Assembly: GCA_022786605.1 (NCBI GenBank)
Contig: JALFWW010000017.1
Span: 39,547 to 103,546, forward strand
From: Clostridia bacterium
Lineage (GTDB): Bacteria; Bacillota; Clostridia; Lachnospirales; Anaerotignaceae
Reading direction: 5' to 3'
DNA: 64,000 nt
Below are positions 49,464 through 56,836 of the stretch, one piece after another. Below the pieces are notes generated by a model. That model had not been told where the DNA came from. It saw only the letters and a program-made list of their open reading frames with translations, and made no database searches. Within the stretch, counting starts at the first letter, position 1, and every line of letters begins with the position of its first letter. A program made the translations under genes and the position numbers.

Positions 49464-50303
49464 ATGGACAGACCAGAACTGTTTTCCATTGGAACCATGG
49501 GGAAAATGTTTCATTTGAGTGTCAGTAGTCTGCGCCATTATGAAGTCATGGGACTTTTGACACCAGAATATATCGATCCCCAAAGCGGCTATCGTTATTG
49601 CAGCACAAAACAGTTTGAAGTGCTCAATACCATTCGTTATCTGCGGGCATTGGACATGCCGTTGCAGGAAATTGCGGATTTTATGGAAAATCGGGATGTG
49701 GAGCGCATGGAGGAAAAACTGCTCCAACAAAAGCAGGCAGTCATGGAAAAACAGAAACGGCTGAAACGGATTGAGCAAAAAATAGATAACCGTTTGTGCC
49801 AGATTGCGGATGCTAAAGAATCTGTATTTGATGTTGTGAAGTTGGTGCAGAAAAAATCCTGCCGCATTGTGTGGATAAAAGATTCCTTGAAGATTCAGGG
49901 GGCATTGGATATTGAAGCACCGCTTAAAAAACTGGAACAAAAGCAGGCGGAAGCACTGATTTTTCTGGGGAAAGTGGGAGTTGGCATTTCCAAAGAACAT
50001 CTTTCCAACAGAAATTTTGCACAATATGACCGGATTTTTTTGATGTTGGATGAAGAAGATACATTCAGCGGTGAGACGGATGTGCTGCCGGAAACATTGT
50101 GTGTTTCCATGCGTTTTCGAGGCGGTCATACGGAAGCAGTGGAGCAGTATGAGAAGCTTATGGATTATGTAGAGGCGCATAAGCTGACAATCAGTGGATT
50201 TTCCAGAGAGATCACTATGATTGATTATGGACTGACCAACGATACGAAAAAGTTTGTGACGGAAATCAGTATTCCTGTCATTGAATATACAAAGGAGGAA
50301 TGA
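49464..50303 (+). CDS. MerR-family transcriptional regulator
   Basis: FSIGTMGKMFHLSVSSLRHYEVMGLLTPEYIDPQSGYRYCSTKQFEVLNTIRYLRALDMPLQEI; C-terminal effector-binding-like region; ATG at 49464 has RBS GGGGGG. Confidence 0.9.
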   Translation: MDRPELFSIGTMGKMFHLSVSSLRHYEVMGLLTPEYIDPQSGYRYCSTKQFEVLNTIRYLRALDMPLQEIADFMENRDVERMEEKLLQQKQAVMEKQKRLKRIEQKIDNRLCQIADAKESVFDVVKLVQKKSCRIVWIKDSLKIQGALDIEAPLKKLEQKQAEALIFLGKVGVGISKEHLSNRNFAQYDRIFLMLDEEDTFSGETDVLPETLCVSMRFRGGHTEAVEQYEKLMDYVEAHKLTISGFSREITMIDYGLTNDTKKFVTEISIPVIEYTKEE

Positions 50304-50306
50304 AAT

Positions 50307-51011
50307 ATGTATTTTAAAGTAGAAAAGGAAATATTTGAAAAACTGCCAAATGCTTGCTTTGGCGTTGTGGTTGCGAAAGGAATTGACAATGCAAAAGATT
50401 ATCCCCGAATCTACGACTGGCTGGAAGAAAGCATCCAAACAGCAGCCCAGCGTTTTGAAGGCAAAAAAGTAAAAGAAGAATCATCCATTCTGCCATATCG
50501 GGAAGCATTCCGTGCCCTTGGCATCAATCCCAATAAATATATGTGTTCTATCGAAGCATTATTTACCCGCATTGCCAAGGGAAAAGGTATGCCTCATATC
50601 AATCCTGTGGTGGATTTGGGCAACGCTGTTTCTCTGAAATATACACTGCCCATGGGTGCCCATGACCTGAAAGATGTAACCGATGGCATCTGCGTGCGGA
50701 TGTCTCATACGGGAGACACTTTCCTGCCTTTTGGCGGCACGGAAGAAGAAATACTGGAGGAGGGGGAAGTGGTATACGCCGCAGGCAGCCAGATTCGTAC
50801 CCGTCGCTGGACATGGCGCCAGAGCCAACATGGGGAAATTGAACCGGAAACTTCTTATGTATTTTTCCCCATTGATGGTTTTACAGACTACAACAAAGCA
50901 GAAGTTTTGGCAGCGAGGGATGAACTGGAACAGAAGCTGAAAGAAGTATTTGGTTGTGAAACATTGGTGGGATTTTTGGATGCGGAACATCCGGAAATGT
51001 CTTGGGAATAA
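50307..51011 (+). CDS. B3/B4 tRNA-binding-domain protein
   Basis: PYREAFRALGINPNKYMCSIEALFTRIAKGKGMPHINPVVDLGNAVSLKYTLPMGAHDL typical of PheT-like B3/B4 stand-alone proteins. Confidence 0.88.
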   Translation: MYFKVEKEIFEKLPNACFGVVVAKGIDNAKDYPRIYDWLEESIQTAAQRFEGKKVKEESSILPYREAFRALGINPNKYMCSIEALFTRIAKGKGMPHINPVVDLGNAVSLKYTLPMGAHDLKDVTDGICVRMSHTGDTFLPFGGTEEEILEEGEVVYAAGSQIRTRRWTWRQSQHGEIEPETSYVFFPIDGFTDYNKAEVLAARDELEQKLKEVFGCETLVGFLDAEHPEMSWE

Positions 51012-51025
51012 ATAGTAGGAAGTGC

Positions 51026-51064
51026 ATGAAAAAAGCATCAGGTGATCCTGATGCTTTTTTATTA
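51026..51064 (+). terminator. Rho-independent terminator
   Basis: AAAAAAGCATCAGGTGATCCTGATGCTTTTTTA. Confidence 0.85.
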
Positions 51065-51095
51065 TGACAAAGATATAAATGACGAAATATCGGGA

Positions 51096-51965
51096 TTAAA
51101 TAGATAAGAACCATGCCTCGTCAATGATATAATCATTGACTGGAGCAACCCCCAATTGTAATTCTTTCAATTTTTCTACTAGTTCGTCTCCGTCAATTAA
51201 ATCAATTGGTGCTGCACCTGCTCTATTAGCTTCTTCGATAGCAGGTGCGGAAAATTTGCCAGTTGTAATAAATAGACCTTTATCTGCTCTTCCTTGCATT
51301 GCACCTCTAAAATCCCGAATTTCTCCTGCAGAAACAGATCCAGTATATCGTTTACACTGAAATAGCATATGAAAACTGATTATGCCATTAAGTTTGACAA
51401 TTCCCATGCCGTCTATTCCACCATCTCCGGTCTTTCCTGTTACTTTAACTTGTGTGAAACCAGATTCTCTTAATAATCTTTGAGTTAGTCGTTCAAAAGC
51501 ATCTGGTTTTAGATTTAATAAGATATTTTTTAATTTTTCACGCCATGATTGTATTTCATCAGGTGTGTCTACACCATCATTTTCTAAATCATTGTCTTCA
51601 AAATTGATGCTTTGGATATCTTTGGTCTTTAAAAAGGTCATTTCTCGAACTTTTTTCACAATTTCATCAGGGTTGATTTTTTGTAATTCTCGCCCATTTG
51701 TAGTTAAAGACCATACTCCACGAGAAGAGTTTTCTAAGATACCAACTTTTTTCATATATGTTCTTGTCCATGCTAAGCGATATTCAACTTCTGTTTTGCT
51801 ACTATTACTATGCATTATTTCTTGAACTTCTGGAGTTAGTTTTAAAATTTCTATTGTTTTATCATCGATTTCTCTAATGGTACCAGATCCTCCTAATTCT
51901 TTCATTGCTTTAAATAATTCACACATCATATCGTTAAAAGCGGGTACTTCTAAAGAGCTTTTCAT
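51096..51965 (-). CDS. Mrr-family (type IV) restriction endonuclease
   Basis: N-terminal winged-helix-like region; C-terminal 'FERLTQRLLRESGFTQVKVTGKTGDGGIDGMGIVKLNGIISFHMLFQCKRYTGSVSAGEIRDFRGAMQGRADKGLFITTGKFS' with Mrr D...QxK catalytic motif. Confidence 0.92.
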   Translation of the reverse strand: MKSSLEVPAFNDMMCELFKAMKELGGSGTIREIDDKTIEILKLTPEVQEIMHSNSSKTEVEYRLAWTRTYMKKVGILENSSRGVWSLTTNGRELQKINPDEIVKKVREMTFLKTKDIQSINFEDNDLENDGVDTPDEIQSWREKLKNILLNLKPDAFERLTQRLLRESGFTQVKVTGKTGDGGIDGMGIVKLNGIISFHMLFQCKRYTGSVSAGEIRDFRGAMQGRADKGLFITTGKFSAPAIEEANRAGAAPIDLIDGDELVEKLKELQLGVAPVNDYIIDEAWFLSI

Positions 51966-52019
51966 TTTTATTCACCTGTTATTATAATTATCAATGAACA
52001 ATATTTTTTAGCTAGGCTT

Positions 52020-53396
52020 TCAATTGTTTATTTTGTTATGAGACAGCAAAACTACTGTTTCTACATGTACGGTATGGGGGAACATATCCACCACCTGCAC
52101 TCTTTCGATGGTATAGCCTTTGGGGCAAAGATATGCCAAATCTCGTGCCAATGTGGCAGAATCGCAAGATACATAAACCACTTTTTTTGGAGAAATGGCA
52201 GCAATGGTATCCAGCAGGACGCTGTCACAGCCTTTTCGAGGAGGGTCAACCACGACCACATCGGCAGTGATGCCTTTTTCTTCATAAAGTCTAGGAATCA
52301 CATCTTCTGCGGCACCAACGGCAAAATCTGCGTTGTTCATGCTGTTGAGAACAGCATTTCTCTTAGCGTCAGCAATGGCTTCTGGTACGATTTCCACACC
52401 GAAAACATGTTTTGCTTTCTGGGCAAAGAACAGGGAAATGGTGCCGATACCGCAGTACAAATCCAGCACCGTTTCGTTTCCTTCCAGTTCTGCAAAATCC
52501 AATGCTGTCTGGTAAAGTACCTGTGTCTGCAAAGGATTTACCTGATAGAAGGAAAGGGGAGAAATTTCAAACTGTACATCTCCGATGTAATCCCGAATGG
52601 TTTCTTTTCCCCAAAGGACATGAACTTCTGTTCCTAAAATTACATTGGTCTGGGCTGTGTTTACATTTAATACGATGGATGTCATGCCTTCGATTTCCCG
52701 CAGGCGTTCCACCAATACATCACTGTGAGGCAGTTTTCTGCCGTTTACCACCAGACAAACCATGATTTCGCCTGTGCGTCTGCCCATACGAGTCAGGATA
52801 TGACGTACCAGACCGCGATGGATGGTTTCATCATAAAGGGGAATTTCGTATTCTGCCAGAAATGCCCGAACGATTTTTACAATCTGGTCATTGATTTTAT
52901 TTTGCAGCATACATACAGGTGTGTCAATGATGCGGTGGCTGCGTTTGGCATAAAAGCCGATTTCCGGTTGACCAGTTTTACCACCCACAGGGAACTGGGC
53001 TTTGTTGCGGTAACGCCAGGGTTCTTCCATACCTTTGGCGTAGCCAACAGAAATATCGGAAAAACCGCCGATTCGTTCCAGATGGTCTTTGACTTTTTTG
53101 GTTTTGAAAGCAAGTTGTCCTTCATAAGAAAGATGCTGCAGCTGACAACCGCCGCATTTTGCTGCAACAGGACAGGCGGGGGGCACCCGATGGGGGGAAG
53201 GCTCCAGAATTTCCAACAATTTCCCATAACCGAAATGTTTTTTTGTTTTGACGATGAGGACTTTAATGGTTTCTTCCGGCAAAGCGCCTTCCACAAAGAC
53301 GGTATAGCCGTCAATGCGTCCGATGCCCTCACCATTGGTGCCAATGTCCGTAATAGACATAGTATAGGTTTGATTTTTTTCAACAGGAAGTTTCAT
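52020..53396 (-). CDS. rlmD: 23S rRNA (uracil-5-)-methyltransferase RlmD/RumA-like
   Basis: TRAM domain; CPVAAKCGGCQLQHLSYEGQLAFK; YQVNPLQTQVLYQTALDFAELEGNETVLDLYCGIGTISL; VVVDPPRKGCD. Confidence 0.94.
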   Translation of the reverse strand: MKLPVEKNQTYTMSITDIGTNGEGIGRIDGYTVFVEGALPEETIKVLIVKTKKHFGYGKLLEILEPSPHRVPPACPVAAKCGGCQLQHLSYEGQLAFKTKKVKDHLERIGGFSDISVGYAKGMEEPWRYRNKAQFPVGGKTGQPEIGFYAKRSHRIIDTPVCMLQNKINDQIVKIVRAFLAEYEIPLYDETIHRGLVRHILTRMGRRTGEIMVCLVVNGRKLPHSDVLVERLREIEGMTSIVLNVNTAQTNVILGTEVHVLWGKETIRDYIGDVQFEISPLSFYQVNPLQTQVLYQTALDFAELEGNETVLDLYCGIGTISLFFAQKAKHVFGVEIVPEAIADAKRNAVLNSMNNADFAVGAAEDVIPRLYEEKGITADVVVVDPPRKGCDSVLLDTIAAISPKKVVYVSCDSATLARDLAYLCPKGYTIERVQVVDMFPHTVHVETVVLLSHNKINN

Positions 53397-54001
53397 ACTT
53401 CCCCTCCGTTTCTATGATATTGCCCATAGGGACATACGGTGCCGTTGCAGATGCAGTGACGGCAGGTGACAAAGCTGGCGTTAGGCGAGCCTTCGCCGTC
53501 CTCCAGCATTTTTCGCATGTCTGCCATGGTTTGTTTCACTTCTTTTCTGAGTTTTCTGGTATTTCGCACATAAAACATATAATCGCTGTATTTCAGCCAT
53601 CCATAGGGAGGGCGTTTGCCGTAAATATCCTCCAAAAGTAGGAAGTAGGCGGCAAGCTGCAACAAATCTCCCGGATGGGGCAGAGGTTCGTCTTTGATGG
53701 AGCCGCTTTTCAGTTCCACGGGAACGATTTTCCCGCCCAATCTTTTTTTGAAAATATAGTCGGGTTTTCCTCGCAGGTCATATTTCGCAGAATAAAGCAG
53801 TTTTCCAAAACCCTCGCTTTTTTTGCCAGATTGTTTCTGGTCGGCGTAAATCAAAGTAAATCCTGGCATAGTGTCTTTTCTGGGCTTTTTTTGCAGATGT
53901 GGTCGGCGTGTCCGCCAAAGCAGAAGAAGAACCAAAAGAATTATCAAAAACAGAATGCCAAAGGATTGCCAGTTTGCGGTGATTTTTTCAAACATGGACA
54001 T
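53393..54001 (-). CDS. C-terminal half of a Cas4-like PD-(D/E)XK nuclease with N-terminal TM helix
   Basis: TM helix FGILFLIILLVLLLLW; RGKPDYIFKKRLGGKIVPVELKSGSIKDEPLPHPGDLLQLAAYFLLLED (D...ExK and QLAAY motif IV); C-terminal CRHCICNGTVCPYG cysteines. Confidence 0.85.
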   Translation of the reverse strand: MSMFEKITANWQSFGILFLIILLVLLLLWRTRRPHLQKKPRKDTMPGFTLIYADQKQSGKKSEGFGKLLYSAKYDLRGKPDYIFKKRLGGKIVPVELKSGSIKDEPLPHPGDLLQLAAYFLLLEDIYGKRPPYGWLKYSDYMFYVRNTRKLRKEVKQTMADMRKMLEDGEGSPNASFVTCRHCICNGTVCPYGQYHRNGGEV

Positions 54002-54278
54002 ACTGCATCACCCAAAAGACAAGTATCAGCACCAGCAGGGCAAGAAGGGCGATTTTCCACAGAAGCCGCCGGAGACGATACTGACGATAAAGATTTTTGT
54101 GGAAGTTTTCCCCGCGGATAAAGTTGGCAGTGGTGGAATCTTCCAATCCCAATTCCTCCAGATATTCTTTGCGCATACGGCGCAATTCTGCTCTGCCATA
54201 GGTTTTTTCATAGTACCACTGATAAGGGCAGTAGGTATATTTGTTCAGTTCATGTGCGGAAAGGGTTTCCTTTGCCAT
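53988..54278 (-). CDS. N-terminal half of a Cas4-like nuclease with C-terminal TM helix
   Basis: LSAHELNKYTYCPYQWYYEKTYG (first Fe-S Cys region), FIRGENFHKNLYRQ (RecB GxxxH-type motif), then TM LLWKIALLALLVLILVFWVMQYV; overlaps the next ORF by 14 nt. Confidence 0.8.
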   Translation of the reverse strand: MAKETLSAHELNKYTYCPYQWYYEKTYGRAELRRMRKEYLEELGLEDSTTANFIRGENFHKNLYRQYRLRRLLWKIALLALLVLILVFWVMQYVHV

Positions 54279-54290
54279 GGTTCCACCTGC

Positions 54291-55235
54291 TTATTCAAAG
54301 TCGGAACGGCTCAGGTTGCGCTGCAGCATACGGTTGTAGCCAGCCCAATGACCCTGAGTGCTGTCTGCATCCAAAGCTTCTTCAATCATTTTTGTTTTGG
54401 CATCCAGATTGTCCGCACAGTGGAGCAGGAAAGCTTCTGGTGTGGAAGGCAGTTTGGGAGAGCCGTACTCATATTCTCCGTGATGGGACAGCATGCAGTG
54501 CTTCATAAGAGATTCCAGACGTTTGGGGAATCCGTCGATTTTGGCAGCGGCGTCCCGAATAAGTTCAGAGCCAAGGATCAAATGCCCCAGAAGCTGACCG
54601 TCATCGGTGTAGTCGTTGGTGGGAAAGTCGGAAAGTTCCAACACTTTGCCCACATCGTGGAGCATAGCAGATGCCACAAGAATATCACGGTTTACATAGT
54701 TGTAACGAGGTGCCAGAAAATCACAAAGCTGTGTGACAGACAATGTGTGTTCTACCAGACCACCACGGAAGCTGTGGTGCATGGCTTTTGCGGCGGAATG
54801 ATATTTGAATTCTTTGCTGATGACAGGATGGCGCAGGAAGATTTCTTCCAGCAGTTTTTTCAGATATGGGTTTTTCATGGTTTTGATATATCCCATGAGC
54901 TGATCATACATTTCGTCGATGTTTTTGTCAGTGCTGGGTACAAAATCCGCAGGATCGTATTCGCCTTCCCGACTGCGGCGGATGCGTTTGACATTGAGCT
55001 GCAGTTCGTTGTTGAATGTGGTGACAAAAGCATCCACTTTGATAAAGTCATTTTCCTGAAAACTCTGGATATCGTTGTTCAGATCCCAGACTTTGGCGTC
55101 CACCATACCGGTTTTATCCTGCAATTTCAAAGACAGATAATTTTTTCCGTTGCGGCTTTTCATGGTCTGTCTGCTTTTGCACAGATAATGTTCCATGATG
55201 TTTTCGCCTTCACGCAATTCGTTGATATATTTCAT
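54291..55235 (-). CDS. yhaM: 3'-5' exoribonuclease YhaM family (OB fold + HD domain)
   Basis: OB fold 'LCKSRQTMKSRNGKNYLSLKLQDKTGMVDAKVWD' and HD domain 'HHSFRGGLVEHTLSVTQLCDFL...ASAMLHDVGKVLEL'. Confidence 0.92.
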   Translation of the reverse strand: MKYINELREGENIMEHYLCKSRQTMKSRNGKNYLSLKLQDKTGMVDAKVWDLNNDIQSFQENDFIKVDAFVTTFNNELQLNVKRIRRSREGEYDPADFVPSTDKNIDEMYDQLMGYIKTMKNPYLKKLLEEIFLRHPVISKEFKYHSAAKAMHHSFRGGLVEHTLSVTQLCDFLAPRYNYVNRDILVASAMLHDVGKVLELSDFPTNDYTDDGQLLGHLILGSELIRDAAAKIDGFPKRLESLMKHCMLSHHGEYEYGSPKLPSTPEAFLLHCADNLDAKTKMIEEALDADSTQGHWAGYNRMLQRNLSRSDFE

Positions 55236-55429
55236 AAATGTCCTCTCTTTCTATCTCATTCCTAATCTCTTATTATAAAAGAAAAAAGGGAAAATTACCA
55301 GCTTTCCGAAAGTTTTTTCAAAGCGGGAACGAAAGGGCTTTTTTCTGCGTCAAATGTCATAAAAACGTAACGGCAATACACAGCAAATTATGGTATGATG
55401 AAAAAAAGAGATGTGAAGGAGGAATGGAA

Positions 55430-56593
55430 ATGAAACAGAAAAAGGTGCTTTGTGCGGGGATTGCGGCGGCAATGCTCATGGGGCTGGCTCCCCAGATGGT
55501 TCTTGCGGCGGATACAGCAGATATTTTGGATTATGATTTCCGCACATATGATCAGGACGTCAGCGGAGATGGCTGGGAGTGGGATGCGGACGGAAGGATT
55601 CTTTCTTTAGATGGTTTGCAGCTGACAGTAGATGACAGCAACGCACCAAATCGAAAGGGGGCTATTTGCCTGCCGAAGGACAGTATATTGTATCTGGATG
55701 GTGACAGTGAGATCAATGTGGATGGATATGGTCTGCACGCCATTTACGCTGAAGGTGATTTGACAGTGAGAGGCGGCAATGATTTGGTGGTACGTACTGG
55801 CAGTGCTTCTTCCAGTGTAATTTATGTATATAAAGGAGACATCAATCTGGAAGATGGTGTATTTTTGGAGGTTTATCCCGAAGGTCATGTGCTGTATGTG
55901 GATGAAGCCAAAGGAAAAGACGGCGTTGTGAATATCTATGACAAGGCAAAAGTAGAAATCCACGACCCGGATGGGGATAATTTTGAGTATATTGATAAAG
56001 ACAGACTGGTTATGGTGACATACCGTTCTCCCGCGAAACCAACAGATGAATGGCTGAATTTCAGTGAAAAATATGATAAGGATTATGAAACCATTACACT
56101 TTCCAAAAAGACAGTAACAGAAAAACCGGAAGAGCCAGAAGAAAAACCTGAGGAACCAGAAGACAAGCCAGAAGAAACACCAACAGAAACCCATGTGTTC
56201 CAGATCAAGATCGGGGAAACTTATCTGGTGAAAGATGAAGGTGAACGGATCGCTCTGGATGTACCGGCATATCTTTCTGAAGATGGTTATACCATGCTGC
56301 CTCTGCGGGCACTGCTGAATGTTTCCAAAGAAGGTGTGAAAATTGACTGGAATCAGAAAGACAAAATCGCTACCATTACTTATGATGATACCACTGTTGT
56401 GATTCCTGTAGAAGGAACAAATAAAACTGTCACCATCAATGGAAAAGAAACAACACTGGTAACAGCACCCCAGACAGTAAACAATCGTGCGTTCTTGTCT
56501 CTGCGTGACTGGTGTACCGTAACAGGTATGTCCACCGATGCACTTCAGTGGGATGGCGCAACAAAAACAGTGACCATGACAGTGGAAAAATGA
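55430..56593 (+). CDS. Secreted protein with C-terminal copper-amine-oxidase-N/stalk domain
   Basis: Signal peptide; E/P-rich linker EKPEEPEEKPEEPEDKPEETP; 'YTMLPLRALLNVSKEGVKIDWNQKDKIATITYDDTTVVIPVEGTNKTVTINGKE...RAFLSLRDWC'. Confidence 0.85.
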   Translation: MKQKKVLCAGIAAAMLMGLAPQMVLAADTADILDYDFRTYDQDVSGDGWEWDADGRILSLDGLQLTVDDSNAPNRKGAICLPKDSILYLDGDSEINVDGYGLHAIYAEGDLTVRGGNDLVVRTGSASSSVIYVYKGDINLEDGVFLEVYPEGHVLYVDEAKGKDGVVNIYDKAKVEIHDPDGDNFEYIDKDRLVMVTYRSPAKPTDEWLNFSEKYDKDYETITLSKKTVTEKPEEPEEKPEEPEDKPEETPTETHVFQIKIGETYLVKDEGERIALDVPAYLSEDGYTMLPLRALLNVSKEGVKIDWNQKDKIATITYDDTTVVIPVEGTNKTVTINGKETTLVTAPQTVNNRAFLSLRDWCTVTGMSTDALQWDGATKTVTMTVEK

Positions 56594-56624
56594 TTTCCAC
56601 TCATATAAAAAAGGAATGTTTTTT

Positions 56625-56803
56625 AGGGGCATCTTCATAAGAAAACAAAGAAAGCGAAAATCCTTATTATGACAAAGGATTTTCGCTTTCTTATTTTATT
56701 AAAATTTTATTTGATATGTTTTCTTATGAAGACAGCCGTCGCAATTCCCCTTAAGAAATAAAGGAAAAGAAAAATCAATGTTTTCTTAAGGGGAAGTTGC
56801 TTT
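56625..56803 (+). repeat. Doubly palindromic dispersed repeat, copy 6 (A->B orientation)
   Basis: AGGGGCATCTTCATAAGAAAACAAAGAAAGCGAAAATCC/GGATTTTCGC...GCAATTCCCCTTAAGAAA/TTTTCTTAAGGGGAAGTTGCTTT; flanked by AAAAAAGGAATGTTT (56607-56621) and AAACATTCCTTTTTT (56806-56820). Confidence 0.9.
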
Positions 56804-56836
56804 AGAAACATTCCTTTTTTACTATGTATGAAAAGA

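Noticed and set aside
53393-54278. Cas4-like ORFs as part of a CRISPR-Cas locus
   Set aside because: No cas1/cas2/effector genes and no repeat-spacer array in the window; neighbours are housekeeping RNA genes.
53871-55265. 464-aa plus-strand ORF
   Set aside because: Antisense to yhaM and the split nuclease; composition indicates a shadow ORF.
9341-56803. Dispersed repeats as CRISPR or an IS element with transposase
   Set aside because: Copies are single, many kb apart, ~178 bp, and contain no ORF; no transposase gene was found near any copy.
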